Below, one piece after another: positions 27,321 through 36,948 of a stretch of DNA of 64,000 nt. How positions within the stretch are numbered: position 1 is the stretch's first letter; every line of letters begins with the position of its first letter. The DNA comes from Billgrantia ethanolica (GTDB taxonomy: Bacteria; Pseudomonadota; Gammaproteobacteria; Pseudomonadales; Halomonadaceae). Below the pieces are notes generated by a model. The model was not told the origin of the DNA. It saw only the letters and a list, made by a program, of their open reading frames with translations, and searched no databases. The stretch is from contig NZ_JABFTX010000001.1 of NCBI RefSeq assembly GCF_021404305.1, positions 558,001 through 622,000 of the forward strand. The letters are read 5' to 3'. A program made the position numbers and the translations under genes.

Positions 27321-28379
27321 TCAGGCCTCCCTGAGCAGCCTTTCCACCAGCCCATGCAGGAGCTCCTGACGAAACCGGGAGCCATCTGAGCTGGGTGCGG
27401 GGTCAGCCGTGATGGCGATGGTCAGGGCCCGCGAGGGAATCACATACAGGCCTTGCCCGCCGAACCCACGCCCGTAATAGACTTGTTCGCCCGCCAGGGC
27501 GGTGATGAACCAACCATATCCATAGCCATCATTCGTCCAGCGCGACGTGCCGCGCGACTGCCAGGAAGCTTCCACCCAGCCTTGCGGCAGCACTCGGGTG
27601 CCGTTGATCTCGCCGTGCTGACGATAGAGTTCGCCAATCCGGATCAGCGCCTTGGGTGAGAGTGACATGTCGTTACCGCCGAAATAGATGCCTTGAGGGT
27701 CCTGAGGCCAGGCAGGGATCGTGATGTCCAATGGCTCCCCAAGCAGGCGCCGGGCCAGAGCCAGGGTACTTTCGCCGGTCGCTTCGGTCAGTGCTGCCGA
27801 AAGCAAATGAGAGCTGCCGGTGGAGTAGAGCATGGCACCGCCGGGGCGATCCACGAACGGGCGGCTGAGTGCATCGGCCACCCAGTCACTGCTGGCCACC
27901 CAGGCGCCATAATTGTTGCCGGAGGTGCGCTCGAGCCCCGCCTGCAGTGTCAGCAGGTGCTCCACGGTGATCTCGGCAACACGCCGGTCGACCCCGGCGG
28001 GGACTCTGGGCCCCAGCAGCTCGATGATGGGCTGGTCGACGTTATCGATCAGGCCCGCTTCGATGGCGGCACCGACCAAGGCGGCCAGAACGGTCTTGGA
28101 GAGCGACTTGATGTTGACCGGTTGATCGGTGCCGGGTCCTTGCAAACGATGGTCGAGGACGATCTCGCCATGCTCGGCAACGACCACGGCATGCAGGCGT
28201 GGGATCTCGCCTGCTTCTGCGGCGAGTCGGCTCAGCGCTCGTTCATTCGTCGGCGTGTTCGCCTGCGCCATGCCTTGCTGCATGAGTGGCCCGGTCAGCA
28301 CGCAAAGCAGCGCCAGCAGCAAGGCGGGGAGCCAGCGAGGACGAGCATGCCAGGCCAGAGTAGTCAGGGGCTTCGACAT
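27321..28379 (-). CDS. Exported serine hydrolase, class C beta-lactamase/esterase family
   Basis: A 352-residue protein with an N-terminal signal or anchor helix (about 15-38). The nucleophile motif SxxK is present as NIKSLSKTVLAALVGA. The second motif position reads YSTGS in place of the usual YxN, and GYGYGWF and GFGGQGLYV follow in the C-terminal half. The fold is that of class C beta-lactamases and DD-peptidases/esterases; a true antibiotic-hydrolysing role is unlikely. ATG 28379 fits the signal peptide best. Confidence 0.82.
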   Translation of the reverse strand: MSKPLTTLAWHARPRWLPALLLALLCVLTGPLMQQGMAQANTPTNERALSRLAAEAGEIPRLHAVVVAEHGEIVLDHRLQGPGTDQPVNIKSLSKTVLAALVGAAIEAGLIDNVDQPIIELLGPRVPAGVDRRVAEITVEHLLTLQAGLERTSGNNYGAWVASSDWVADALSRPFVDRPGGAMLYSTGSSHLLSAALTEATGESTLALARRLLGEPLDITIPAWPQDPQGIYFGGNDMSLSPKALIRIGELYRQHGEINGTRVLPQGWVEASWQSRGTSRWTNDGYGYGWFITALAGEQVYYGRGFGGQGLYVIPSRALTIAITADPAPSSDGSRFRQELLHGLVERLLREA

Positions 28380-28443
28380 GCTTGTTCTCCGGTCGTGTGC
28401 CTGTTTACCTATTCTAGACAGCATACCGATGGAGGCTGTGAAC

Positions 28444-29085
28444 ATGTTTGGTGCGTTGGCAACCCCATGCTATGGAAGACGTCATCAGGTGTGTCTCGCA
28501 CGGCTGCCAGGCTGGCTGGCTGCCGCACTGGCCGTGCTAGTGCTGACCGGCTGCGCCGGTCGCGTCGTGCCGCCCGAGCCGCGCTCGCTCGAACAGCCGG
28601 TTGGCATTTATCTGCTCGATCATGGCCGGCATGCCAGCCTGGTACTGCCACGTGAATCGGGGGGCGTGGTGCGCTACAGCTATGGCGACTGGCGCTGGTA
28701 CGTCGAGGGGCGTCAGCACGCGCTGAGCGGTGCCGCGGCCATGTTGTGGCCAACCGATGCGGGTATTGGGCGGGCTGAACACCCCGACATAGCGACTCCT
28801 GAACAGTTTCACCGGCTGGCCCCGGAGGGGCTGACAGACGTCTACCCCCTGGAAGCCGACATGGGTCGTGTGCTGGCCTTGAAGCGGCGCCTGGACGCGC
28901 ACTTCGAGCGAGCCGAGATGGAGCCGGTGCCGAGTGAGCAGTACGGGCTGGAGTTCGTGCCCTATCCACGCGGCTACTCTGCCGCTCATCAGTCGAATCT
29001 GGTGGTTGCCCAATGGCTGCGTGAACTCGACTTCGAGGTTCGCGGTTCGCCTTGGCTGTCGAACTGGCGGGTCGCTGCACGCTGA
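28444..29085 (+). CDS. Lipoprotein of unknown function (possibly DUF2459-like)
   Basis: A 213-residue protein with a signal peptide ending in the lipobox LTGC (Cys near residue 37). The mature part has YLLDHGRHASLVLP and YSYGDWRWYVEG, which resemble the DUF2459 family, and it ends YSAAHQSNLVVAQWLRELDF. DUF2459 has been noted near urease regions in other bacteria; here the urease operon lies 3 kb away. ATG 28444 has GGAGG at 28431-28435. Divergent from the serine hydrolase. Confidence 0.6.
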   Translation: MFGALATPCYGRRHQVCLARLPGWLAAALAVLVLTGCAGRVVPPEPRSLEQPVGIYLLDHGRHASLVLPRESGGVVRYSYGDWRWYVEGRQHALSGAAAMLWPTDAGIGRAEHPDIATPEQFHRLAPEGLTDVYPLEADMGRVLALKRRLDAHFERAEMEPVPSEQYGLEFVPYPRGYSAAHQSNLVVAQWLRELDFEVRGSPWLSNWRVAAR

Positions 29086-29251
29086 CGGAACGCGATTGCT
29101 ACACGCTAATTCTCATACGCTAAGCTTGACGAACGGTTTGCCAGCGGCTTCCTTTCGCCGCCCTGGTTGCCTATGTATGCTGAGGAAGGAACCTACGCGA
29201 GCGTCACGTCACGCGTGACGATCAACACGGACCATCTGGAGGGTCTTGCCC

Positions 29252-30346
29252 ATGTCGGAAACACCCGAAAGTCCACTCTACAAAGACAGACGCGTCATGG
29301 CCCTGGTGGCCATCGCCGTGCTGGCCATCCTGTGGGCGATTCTTGCCCATAACAGCGCCGGCAATCAGCGTGAACGCAGCGCCGCGCTCGAGGAGCAGCT
29401 GGTTTCGCTGGAAGGTGAGCACCAGGAGTTGGTCAGAGAGCTCAACGAGCGCAATGAGGCAGGGGAGAACATCGAAGCGCTGGAGCGACGGCTGGCCGAA
29501 CTCGAGGAGGAACGGCAGTCGGCGGAAGCCGCCCTGCATGACGAGCAGGAAGCCTTGCGCAGCGAGATCGAGCGTCTCGAAGCCGAGGCAGCAGAAGCAT
29601 CGGCCCGCATCGGCGAGTTGCAGGAGGAGCGCGAGGCGCTGGAGGGCGATGTCGAGGCACGCCGTGGCGAGCAGGCCGAAATGGAGGAGAGCCTGACGGC
29701 GCTGCGTGATGATTACCAGGCGGTAGACGAAGCACGTGCCGATGCCGATGCGGCCCGTCAGGATGCGGAAAGCGCACGTCAGGAAGCCGAGGCCGCTCGC
29801 CAGACCGCGGAAGAGGAGCGTCAGGAGGCGGAAGAGGCGCGCCGTCAGGCCGAAGAGGAGCTCGAGCAGATATCCAGTGAGCTGGAACGCATGCGTGAGG
29901 AGGCCGCAAGTGGGCAGCAGCAGCTCGATACGCTGAATCAGGCGATCGAGGAGCGCCAGCAGACGGTCGAAGCGCTGGAGAACGACATCGAGGCGCTGGA
30001 GGCCTGGCGTAGCGAAGTCGAGAGCGAAGTCGGCGAGATCCGCGACGAACGCGAGGCGGCCACGTCAGAGCTCGAGGCGATTCGCCAGGAGCGCGATGAG
30101 ACCAGCGAAGAGATCGAGTCGGCCCGTAGCGAACTCGAGGAGCTGGAGGCCCAGGTTGAGCGCCGTCAGCAGCAGCTCGAGCAGGTCGAGGAGCAGCTTG
30201 CCCAGTGGCGCGATGCACTGGGGGACCTCGAGCTGCGCACTCAACAAGGTCAGCAACAGGGCCAGCCTCAAGGCCAGCAGGCTACTCAACAGGCGCCGCA
30301 AGAAGAGGAAGAGGCCGAAGAGGCCGAAGAGGCCGAGAGCAACTGA
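29252..30346 (+). CDS. Membrane-anchored long coiled-coil protein
   Basis: A 364-residue protein with one transmembrane helix (about residues 15-31, VMALVAIAVLAILWAIL) and then an almost unbroken coiled coil (about 40-325) of Glu, Arg, Ala, Leu and Gln. It ends in a Gln-rich stretch (QQGQQQGQ) and an acidic Glu/Ala tail. I recognise no family. The shape fits an envelope-spanning or scaffold protein. GGAGGG at 29237 supports ATG 29252. A perfect 14-bp palindrome (CGTCACGCGTGACG, 29207-29220) lies just upstream. Confidence 0.7.
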   Translation: MSETPESPLYKDRRVMALVAIAVLAILWAILAHNSAGNQRERSAALEEQLVSLEGEHQELVRELNERNEAGENIEALERRLAELEEERQSAEAALHDEQEALRSEIERLEAEAAEASARIGELQEEREALEGDVEARRGEQAEMEESLTALRDDYQAVDEARADADAARQDAESARQEAEAARQTAEEERQEAEEARRQAEEELEQISSELERMREEAASGQQQLDTLNQAIEERQQTVEALENDIEALEAWRSEVESEVGEIRDEREAATSELEAIRQERDETSEEIESARSELEELEAQVERRQQQLEQVEEQLAQWRDALGDLELRTQQGQQQGQPQGQQATQQAPQEEEEAEEAEEAESN

Positions 30347-30365
30347 GCGCCGTGAGGGCGAAACG

Positions 30366-30391
30366 ATGCGGCGGGCCTCGGCCCGCCGCAT
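30366..30391. terminator. Terminator hairpin after the coiled-coil gene
   Basis: Perfect 12-bp stem ATGCGGCGGGCC with GGCCCGCCGCAT, followed by GTCTTTA. Confidence 0.65.
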
Positions 30392-30512
30392 GTCTTTATG
30401 GAGACTTCGATGTCGCTCGGTCGCGCTCGTCTCGGGAGCTGGCGCGTTATACTGAGCGTGTCAGACAATTGCCATTCGCAGGACACTCATCTGCAGGAAT
30501 AAGGAGTCAGTC

Positions 30513-31319
30513 GTGATCGAAGGGGTCAAGCATATCGTGGCCGTGGCATCCGGCAAGGGTGGGGTGGGCAAGTCTACCGTCACCGTCAATCTGGCGCTGG
30601 CCATGGTTGCCGAAGGGTATCGTGTCGGCATTCTCGATGCCGACATCCACGGCCCCAGTCAGGCGCAAATGCTGGGAGTGCCGGAAGGCGTGCGGCCCCA
30701 GCAGGCCGGGGAGAACAAGTTCCGGCCGCTGGAGACCCATGGCGTACAGGCCATGTCGATGGCCTTCATGGTCGACACCCGGGAGCCCATGGTGTGGCGG
30801 GGACCGATGGTGGCGGGGGCCTTTCAGCAGCTGCTGACTCAAACGGCCTGGGACAATCTCGATGTGCTGTTCATCGACATGCCGCCGGGCACCGGCGACA
30901 TTCAGCTGACGTTGGCACAGAAGGTGCCGGTGGATGGGGCGGTGATCGTGACCACGCCTCAGGACATCGCTCTGCTCGATGCCCGCAAGGGGATCGAGAT
31001 GTTCCGCAAGGTCAACGTGCCGGTGCTGGGCGTGGTGGAGAACATGAGCCTGCACGTGTGCTCCCAGTGCGGTCACGCCGAGCCGATCTTCGGTGAAGGC
31101 GGCGGTGAGCGTATCGCTGGTGAGTACGAGACCAAGGTTCTGGGCAGGCTGCCGCTGGCGCTGTCGATCCGCGAACAGGTGGACGGCGGCCGGCCCACCG
31201 TTGTTGCCGAGCCGGAAGGCGAGGTGACGGCGACCTTCCGCGACATGGCGCGACAGATCGCCGCTGAGCTTGGCGGCCAGTCGCCGAGCGAAGGGCCGAG
31301 CATCTCGTTCAGCGATTGA
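30513..31319 (+). CDS. apbC: Mrp/ApbC iron-sulfur cluster carrier ATPase
   Basis: A 268-residue P-loop ATPase of the Mrp/NBP35 family that carries Fe-S clusters to apoproteins. Deviant Walker [15 protein letters not shown] near residue 14, the metal-site CSQCG, and [12 protein letters not shown]. It starts at GTG 30513 behind AAGGAGTCAGTC. It lacks the N-terminal DUF59 domain of longer Mrp proteins. Confidence 0.93.
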   Translation: MIEGVKHIVAVASGKGGVGKSTVTVNLALAMVAEGYRVGILDADIHGPSQAQMLGVPEGVRPQQAGENKFRPLETHGVQAMSMAFMVDTREPMVWRGPMVAGAFQQLLTQTAWDNLDVLFIDMPPGTGDIQLTLAQKVPVDGAVIVTTPQDIALLDARKGIEMFRKVNVPVLGVVENMSLHVCSQCGHAEPIFGEGGGERIAGEYETKVLGRLPLALSIREQVDGGRPTVVAEPEGEVTATFRDMARQIAAELGGQSPSEGPSISFSD

Positions 31320-31361
31320 GCCGGCAACCCCGCGTTTGCGGTGGGGTCGTGACGCATGAGT

Positions 31362-31388
31362 GTAGGGCCGCTATGATAGCGGCCCTAC
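31362..31388. terminator. Hairpin between apbC and dcd
   Basis: Perfect 12-bp stem GTAGGGCCGCTA with TAGCGGCCCTAC and a TGA loop, then TT. A second imperfect hairpin (ACCCCGC with GCGGTGGGGT) precedes it. It probably ends apbC transcripts or tunes dcd. Confidence 0.6.
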
Positions 31389-31423
31389 TTCATCCTTCGG
31401 CACAACTTCTCTCAGGACGTCCC

Positions 31424-31990
31424 ATGAGCATCAAGCCCGACAGTTGGATCCGCCGCATGGCCGAGCGGGAAGGCATGATCGAACCCTTCGAAGCCGATCA
31501 GGTGCGTTACGTCAACGATCAGCGGGTGATCTCCTACGGCACCTCCAGCTATGGCTACGATGTCCGCTGTGCCGACGAATTCAAGGTGTTCACCAACATT
31601 CACTCGGCGGTGGTCGACCCCAAGAATTTCGATGAGAAGAGCTTCGTCGACATCAAGGGCGATGTCTGCATCATTCCGCCCAACTCCTTCGCCCTGGCGC
31701 GCACCGTGGAGTATTTCCGCATTCCGCGCAGCGTGCTGACTATCTGCCTGGGCAAATCGACCTACGCCCGCTGCGGCATCATCGTCAACGTGACGCCGCT
31801 GGAGCCGGAGTGGGAAGGACACGTGACCCTGGAGTTCTCCAACACCACCAACCTGCCGGCCAAGATCTACGCCAACGAGGGTGTGGCGCAGATGCTGTTC
31901 CTGGAGTCGGATGAGGTGTGTTCGACCTCTTACAAGGATCGCGGCGGCAAGTATATGGGGCAGAGGGGAGTGACTCTGCCCCGTACCTAA
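31424..31990 (+). CDS. dcd: dCTP deaminase
   Basis: A 188-residue enzyme that deaminates dCTP to dUTP for thymidylate synthesis. [20 protein letters not shown] at the N terminus, [15 protein letters not shown], the [10 protein letters not shown] substrate motif and [15 protein letters not shown] with the catalytic Glu. Length is standard. The ATG at 31424 was chosen over in-frame upstream codons that lie in the hairpin region. Confidence 0.96.
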   Translation: MSIKPDSWIRRMAEREGMIEPFEADQVRYVNDQRVISYGTSSYGYDVRCADEFKVFTNIHSAVVDPKNFDEKSFVDIKGDVCIIPPNSFALARTVEYFRIPRSVLTICLGKSTYARCGIIVNVTPLEPEWEGHVTLEFSNTTNLPAKIYANEGVAQMLFLESDEVCSTSYKDRGGKYMGQRGVTLPRT

Positions 31991-31994
31991 CTCC

Positions 31995-32723
31995 CTACTC
32001 CTCGTCCAGTTCTTCGGCGGCGTCGGCGTGGGAGAGTCGTAGGCCCTGGGGCGGCAGCGGGGTGCCGTCGAGCAGGGCGCTCTCACCTTCGAGGCGCAGG
32101 CGCCCCTCGAGGAACCACTTCACCGCGATGGGGTAGATCAGGTGTTCACGGGCGTGCACCTTCTCCTTCAGGCTGGCTTCGGTCTCGCCATCGCTTACCT
32201 GCACCACGGCCTGGATCGCGACCGGGCCGCCGTCTAGCTCCTCGGTGACGAAGTGCACGCTGCAGCCGTGTTCGGCCACGCCGTCCGCGAGTGCCTTGGC
32301 GTGGGTGTTGAGACCCCGGTAGGCGGGTAGCAGGGAAGGGTGGATGTTGAGCAAGCGGCCGTGGAAGCGCTGCACGAAGCGTGAGCTCAGGATGCGCATG
32401 AAGCCGGCCAGCACCACCAGATCGGGTTCGTGGCGCTCAATCACCTTGATCAGGGCGCCATCGTAGGCTTCGCGACTCTCGTACTCGCCGTGGGGCAGCA
32501 CCACGGCGTCGATGCCGGCATCACGGGCACGCTGCAGGCCGTAGGCGTCCGCGACGTTGGATATCACCGCCACGATCTCGCCGCCCAGACGATCATGGGT
32601 CTGCTCGTCGATCAGCGCCTGCAGGTTGCTGCCGTTACCCGAGATCAGCACCACCACCCGGCGTGTGCCGGTGGGTTCGGGGGTGAAGTCCGTCATGGTG
32701 TCGCCGTCGTACGCTTCGCTCAT
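31995..32723 (-). CDS. purN: Phosphoribosylglycinamide formyltransferase
   Basis: A 242-residue purine-biosynthesis enzyme that formylates GAR using 10-formyl-[20 protein letters not shown] near the N terminus and the catalytic [20 protein letters not shown]. The C terminus is longer than in E. coli. Its start overlaps the purM stop by 4 bp (ATGA on the reverse strand), so the pair is translationally coupled. Confidence 0.95.
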   Translation of the reverse strand: MSEAYDGDTMTDFTPEPTGTRRVVVLISGNGSNLQALIDEQTHDRLGGEIVAVISNVADAYGLQRARDAGIDAVVLPHGEYESREAYDGALIKVIERHEPDLVVLAGFMRILSSRFVQRFHGRLLNIHPSLLPAYRGLNTHAKALADGVAEHGCSVHFVTEELDGGPVAIQAVVQVSDGETEASLKEKVHAREHLIYPIAVKWFLEGRLRLEGESALLDGTPLPPQGLRLSHADAAEELDEE

Positions 32724-33796
32724 GCCTCGAGGTTCTCCAGCACAACCGCTTCTTCGCCTTCGCCGCGGGCGACGATCTCGCCGATGCGATAGACCGTCTC
32801 GCCCTGTGCCTGCAGGTGAGCGCGGGCCTGGTCGGCCTTGTCGGCGGAAACCACGACGACCATGCCGATGCCGCAGTTGAGCACGCGGTGCATTTCATGC
32901 TCCGCCACGTTGCCCTGCTGCTGTAGCCAGTCGAACAGCGCCGGCCGTGTCCAGCTCTTCACGTCGATGCGTGCCGCCAGGGAGTCGGGCAGGACCCGGG
33001 GAATGTTCTCCAGCAACCCGCCGCCGGTGATGTGCGACAGGGCGTGAACGGCGACGCCGCTCTCCTTGATCAGCGACAGCAGCGGCTTGACGTAGATCCG
33101 TGTGGGGGCGAGCAGGGCGTCACCGAGCGGCCGGCCATCGATGGCGGTATCCAGCGATGCGTCGCTCACTTCGAGGATCTTGCGGATCAGGGAATAGCCG
33201 TTGGAGTGTGCGCCGCTGGAGGCGATGCCCAGCAGCACGTCGCCTTCGCCGACCTTGCTGCCGTCGAGGATCTCGGATTTCTCCACCACGCCGACGCAGA
33301 ATCCGGCCAGGTCGTAGTCGCTGCCCTCGTACATGCCCGGCATCTCGGCGGTTTCGCCACCTACCAGGGCGCAGCCGGCCCGCTCGCAGCCCTCACCGAT
33401 ACCGGCGACCACATCGGCAGCGATGTCCACATCGAGCTTGCCCGTGGCATAGTAGTCGAGGAAGAACAGCGGCTCGGCACCGGCCACCACCAGATCGTTG
33501 ACGCACATGGCGACCAGATCGATACCGATGGTGTCATGGCGGCCGAGGTCCATTGCCAGGCGCAGCTTGGTCCCCACGCCGTCGGTACCGGAGACCAGAA
33601 CCGGTTCGCGATAGCCGCTAGGGAGCTGGCACAAGGCGCCGAAGCCGCCCAGTCCGCCCATCACCTCGGGGCGCATGGTGCGCTTGGCGACGCCCTTGAT
33701 ACGGTCGACCAGGGCATTGCCGGCATCGATGTCGACACCGGCATCCTTGTAGCTCAGCGATGCCTTGGCGTTGTCGGGAGAGGTGGAATCGGTCAT
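32720..33796 (-). CDS. purM: Phosphoribosylformylglycinamidine cyclo-ligase
   Basis: A 358-residue AIR synthetase. Motifs: [20 protein letters not shown], the ATP-binding [12 protein letters not shown], and [20 protein letters not shown]. Upstream gene of purMN and divergent from perM, the standard gammaproteobacterial arrangement. The 160-bp gap to perM should hold both promoters. Confidence 0.96.
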   Translation of the reverse strand: MTDSTSPDNAKASLSYKDAGVDIDAGNALVDRIKGVAKRTMRPEVMGGLGGFGALCQLPSGYREPVLVSGTDGVGTKLRLAMDLGRHDTIGIDLVAMCVNDLVVAGAEPLFFLDYYATGKLDVDIAADVVAGIGEGCERAGCALVGGETAEMPGMYEGSDYDLAGFCVGVVEKSEILDGSKVGEGDVLLGIASSGAHSNGYSLIRKILEVSDASLDTAIDGRPLGDALLAPTRIYVKPLLSLIKESGVAVHALSHITGGGLLENIPRVLPDSLAARIDVKSWTRPALFDWLQQQGNVAEHEMHRVLNCGIGMVVVVSADKADQARAHLQAQGETVYRIGEIVARGEGEEAVVLENLEA

Positions 33797-33956
33797 GGCC
33801 TGTCCTGTACGAAGAAGAATACGTAGTTAGTGGTCCGGCGGTCGGCGCAAGGCAGCGCTCACCTTGAAGGCCGAAGCAGTGGGCAAGATCGGGCCGGAAT
33901 TGTAGCATCACGACGCACGGCTCGCATCGCCGTGAACGTTAACGCAGGGAGGGGTG

Positions 33957-35033
33957 ATGCGTAGAGAATGGTGGGTCCTGATCGGTGCGGTGGCCATGGT
34001 GTGGCTGCTGTTCCAGTTGGAAACGATGCTGATGCCGTTCATCGCCGGCATCATCCTGGCGTACCTCACTGACCCGTTGGCCAATCGGCTCCAGCGCCTG
34101 GGCATGTCACGTACCCTCGCGGTATGCGGGGTCTTCCTGATCATGACGCTGGTGCTGGTAGTGGCGTTGCTGGTACTGATTCCGCTGCTGGTGCAGCAAC
34201 TACGCCAGTTCGGGCAGATGGTTCCGGGCATCTTCGAGTGGGTGGAAACGGTGCTGGCCCCGCAGATACAGGGCTGGACGGGCCTGGACATGGCCGCAGG
34301 GCTGGACGACGTGCAGCAGACGATGGCTGAGCATTGGCAGGATGCCGGCGGCTATCTGGCCCAGTTCCTGGGGCAGGTGGGTCGTTCCGGCGCGGCGTTC
34401 TTGGCCTGGGTCACTTATTTCGCCTTGATTCCGGTTGTCACCTTCTACCTGCTTCTCGATTGGGAGCGGCTGTTGATCAATCTGCGCTCCATGGTCCCCC
34501 GCCGCCTGGAGCCGGATGCGGTGCGCTTGAGCCAGCGCTGCGATGAAGTGCTTTCGGCCTTCCTGCGGGGACAGCTGATGGTGATGCTGACCCTGGGGGC
34601 GATCTATGCCCTTGGGCTGACTCTCATGGGGCTTCGTTTCGGCCTGTTGATCGGCATGCTGGCAGGGTTGGCCAGCATCGTGCCGTTTCTCGGTTTCATC
34701 GTCGGTATCAGCGTCGCGCTCATCGTCGCCCTCTTTCAGTTCGACTCATGGTTGGCGCTGCTCGGGGTGGTCGTCGTTTTCTCCATCGGGCAGGTCATCG
34801 AAAGCGTGGTGCTCCAGCCCAAGCTGCTGGGCGATCGTATCGGCTTGCACCCTGTGGCGGTCATCTTCGCCGTGCTGGCGGGGGGAAATCTTTTCGGCTT
34901 CACCGGGGTGCTCCTGGCGCTGCCGGCGGCGGCCGTGATCATGGTACTCTTGCGCGAACTGCATGAACGCTACAAACGCAGCAGCCTTTACGACGCCGAT
35001 ACAAAAGAGCGTCGCAGCGAGGATCCACCATGA
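33957..35033 (+). CDS. perM: PerM/AI-2E-family membrane protein
   Basis: A 358-residue inner-membrane protein with about seven helices of the AI-2E transporter/PerM superfamily: MLMPFIAGIILAYLTDPLAN near the N terminus and GQVIESVVLQPKLLGDRIGL in the C-terminal part. Substrate unknown; members include exporters and sodium/proton antiporters. I chose ATG 33957 over the preceding GTG 33954. The stop overlaps the hda start (ATGA). Confidence 0.85.
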   Translation: MRREWWVLIGAVAMVWLLFQLETMLMPFIAGIILAYLTDPLANRLQRLGMSRTLAVCGVFLIMTLVLVVALLVLIPLLVQQLRQFGQMVPGIFEWVETVLAPQIQGWTGLDMAAGLDDVQQTMAEHWQDAGGYLAQFLGQVGRSGAAFLAWVTYFALIPVVTFYLLLDWERLLINLRSMVPRRLEPDAVRLSQRCDEVLSAFLRGQLMVMLTLGAIYALGLTLMGLRFGLLIGMLAGLASIVPFLGFIVGISVALIVALFQFDSWLALLGVVVVFSIGQVIESVVLQPKLLGDRIGLHPVAVIFAVLAGGNLFGFTGVLLALPAAAVIMVLLRELHERYKRSSLYDADTKERRSEDPP

Positions 35034-35731
35034 GCCGAGCGCCTGCGCAGTTGCCCTTGGGGGTGGGGCTGCGTGACGATGCCACTTTCGAGAGTTTTCT
35101 TCCGGCAGGGAATGCCACCTTGCTGGATCGCCTTTCGCGGCAGTTGGATGAAGACGGCGAGCCGTTCCTCTTCCTGTGGGGAGCGTCCGGCAGCGGTCGC
35201 AGTCATCTGTTGCAGGCCGCCTGCCATGCGGCGTCCGACCGCGATCTTCGCGCGCTGTACTTGCCGTTGCACGACCTGGGACATTTCCCGCCTTTGATGC
35301 TTGAAGACGTGGAGCGCCTCGATCTGGTGGCCATCGATGATGTGGATGACGTCATCGGCCGGCGCCGCTGGGAGGAGGGCTTGTTTCATGCCTTCAATCG
35401 CTTGCGCGATGCCGGCAAGCGGCTGGTGATGTCGGCGTCGGCGGCGCCACGCCAGCTTCCGGTCGCGCTGCCCGATCTGGCCTCGCGCCTGACCTGGGGA
35501 GTCACCTTTCAACTGCAGCGGCTGGATGACAGCGAGAGGCTGCAGGCCTTGCAGCTGCGCGCGCGTATCCGTGGCATGCAGCTTTCCGAAGAGGTGGCCC
35601 GCTATATTCTCCATCGCGGCCCGCGACGTCTGGATGAGTTGTTCGACGAGCTGGCCGTTCTCGACCGTGCTTCGCTATCGGCCCAGCGCAAGCTGACGAT
35701 TCCCTTCGTCAAGCAGGCGCTGGGCTGGTAG
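35030..35731 (+). CDS. hda: DnaA regulatory inactivator Hda
   Basis: A 233-residue AAA+ protein related to DnaA domain III that stimulates ATP hydrolysis by DnaA after initiation. Opens QLPLGVGLRDDATFESFL (clamp-binding type start), with P-loop-like LWGASGSGRSHLLQAA and the acidic LVAIDDVDDV. The P-loop has S-G-R-S-H in place of GKT, as in Hda proteins. Overlaps perM by 4 bp. Confidence 0.93.
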   Translation: MSRAPAQLPLGVGLRDDATFESFLPAGNATLLDRLSRQLDEDGEPFLFLWGASGSGRSHLLQAACHAASDRDLRALYLPLHDLGHFPPLMLEDVERLDLVAIDDVDDVIGRRRWEEGLFHAFNRLRDAGKRLVMSASAAPRQLPVALPDLASRLTWGVTFQLQRLDDSERLQALQLRARIRGMQLSEEVARYILHRGPRRLDELFDELAVLDRASLSAQRKLTIPFVKQALGW

Positions 35732-35740
35732 CGCAGTGTG

Positions 35741-36295
35741 TCAGCGGCTCAGATTTACCTCGAGTCGCTGGCCGTTGCGCAGTGACACTTGGCGCAGGAT
35801 CACCTGGCGCTGGCCGTTGCTGGGGTTGACCACGCTTCCCGAGACGTAGAATTCCCCGGGTGGCAGGCCCTGTAGGGAGAAGTTGCCGCTGCCGTCGGTG
35901 CGCGCGGTGTGGGTGTATTCACGCGCTCGCGGATCGGCGGGTTCGACCGCACGTCCTGCCAGGGCATGCTCGGCGGCTTCGGCCGAGTAAGTGGTGACCG
36001 GAGCCACGGAGACCGTCTCTCCGGCGCCGGGGCTGCCATTCAGGCTGAGCCTGCCCGAAATGGCGGCGGTACCGCTCTTTGGCAGAGCAGCATATTCGCT
36101 CGCCGGGAAAGCCACCTGACGAGCGATGCGTCCGGGGGTGGGAGCAGGGCGCTCGGCGTCGGGGCGTTCGACGTCAGGGCGCTGCGGGTCGCCGATATCG
36201 ATCACCTCGATACGCTCGGGTGGGGGCCCCGGCTCCATCATCTGGCAGCCGACGAGGGTGAGACTCACCAGGGCTACGGATAACCAGGCTTTCAT
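35741..36295 (-). CDS. Lipoprotein with carboxypeptidase-regulatory-like domain
   Basis: A 184-residue lipoprotein with lipobox LVGC (Cys at residue 17), a Pro/Arg/Glu-rich linker (about 20-60), and a C-terminal beta-sandwich (about 75-184) with ARTDGSGNFSLQGLPPGEFY, typical of carboxypeptidase-regulatory-like domains. Function is unknown; probably an envelope protein. It converges with hda. Confidence 0.7.
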   Translation of the reverse strand: MKAWLSVALVSLTLVGCQMMEPGPPPERIEVIDIGDPQRPDVERPDAERPAPTPGRIARQVAFPASEYAALPKSGTAAISGRLSLNGSPGAGETVSVAPVTTYSAEAAEHALAGRAVEPADPRAREYTHTARTDGSGNFSLQGLPPGEFYVSGSVVNPSNGQRQVILRQVSLRNGQRLEVNLSR

Positions 36296-36393
36296 TCGAT
36301 TGCTTCCTCATTGCGATATGCCCGTGCAGAACGAGCATAAACGATGGGAGCCGGCAGGCGACAGATGGAAAGGTGCAACGGGTGAGAAAAACG

Positions 36394-36424
36394 AAGGCCC
36401 GCCGAACGTGGTTCGGCGGGCCTT
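36394..36424 (-). terminator. Rho-independent terminator of the phasin gene
   Basis: Perfect 14-bp stem AAGGCCCGCCGAAC with GTTCGGCGGGCCTT, loop GTG. On the reverse strand a run of five T residues follows, directly after the phasin stop. Confidence 0.85.
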
Positions 36425-36444
36425 GTGCTGGTGCGGGTAGAGCG

Positions 36445-36816
36445 TCAGGCCTTGGCGGTCTGGCTCTGGGCGACCTTTTGCGCTTCCTGCAGGCTGCTTT
36501 CGGCCAGCTTCTGGCTCTGCTGGAAGAAGTCCTGATGCAGGGTAACGGCCTTTTCGGCATCGCCCTTGAGACGCTCGGTCACGTCCTTGGCGAACTGCTG
36601 CTGACCTTCCAGGTAGCTACGCAGACCGTCGGCATCGCGGACTTCGAGCAGCTTGCGGGCTTGCGCCAGGCTGGTATCGGTGTAGGCCTTGGCGGCCTCG
36701 AGCTGAGCGCCGACCAGCTTTTCGGAATAGTCGATGCTCAGGGCAGCATAGGCACGAGCCGGGCCCAGCAGCATGGCTTCGAAAGGCTTGGTATCGAAGC
36801 TGAATGACTTCATCAT
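36445..36816 (-). CDS. Phasin family protein (PHB granule-associated)
   Basis: A 123-residue, mostly helical protein. The sequence MMKSFSFDTKPFEAMLLGPARAYA followed by amphipathic helices (YSEKLVGAQLEAAKAYTD, FAKDVTERLKGDAEKAVTLH) fits small phasins, which coat polyhydroxyalkanoate granules. Start at the ATG-ATG pair 36816/36813. The upstream in-frame ATG (36927) lies inside the promoter palindrome. No pha synthase gene is in the window. Confidence 0.8.
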   Translation of the reverse strand: MMKSFSFDTKPFEAMLLGPARAYAALSIDYSEKLVGAQLEAAKAYTDTSLAQARKLLEVRDADGLRSYLEGQQQFAKDVTERLKGDAEKAVTLHQDFFQQSQKLAESSLQEAQKVAQSQTAKA

Positions 36817-36866
36817 GAGTAAGGTATCTCCGGATGTTTCGTGTATTGTCGAACGGATGTCCGCCC

Positions 36867-36909
36867 TATTGCAATGCAGCATAGCAAAGCTGCTTGCTGC
36901 ATTGCAATA
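36867..36909 (-). promoter_or_regulatory. Phasin promoter covered by a long inverted repeat
   Basis: TATTGCAATGCAGCA (36867-36881) and TGCTGCATTGCAATA (36895-36909) are perfect 15-bp inverted repeats. On the reverse strand TTGCAA (36902-36907) and TATGCT (36878-36883) form a -35/-10 pair with an 18-bp spacer. The palindrome therefore covers the promoter and looks like a repressor operator; PhaR, the usual phasin repressor, is the obvious candidate. Confidence 0.6.
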
Positions 36910-36948
36910 TTTGATTGTGTTTGGCACTTGCTATTTGCTGCTTGGCAT

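Noticed and set aside
27321..28379. True class C beta-lactamase
   Set aside because: The second motif is YST, not YxN, and no clear KTG motif is seen; an esterase or peptidase-like enzyme is more likely.
29252..30346. The repetitive Glu/Arg/Ala codons taken as a DNA repeat array or CRISPR
   Set aside because: There are no identical repeats with unique spacers; it is coding sequence for a coiled coil.
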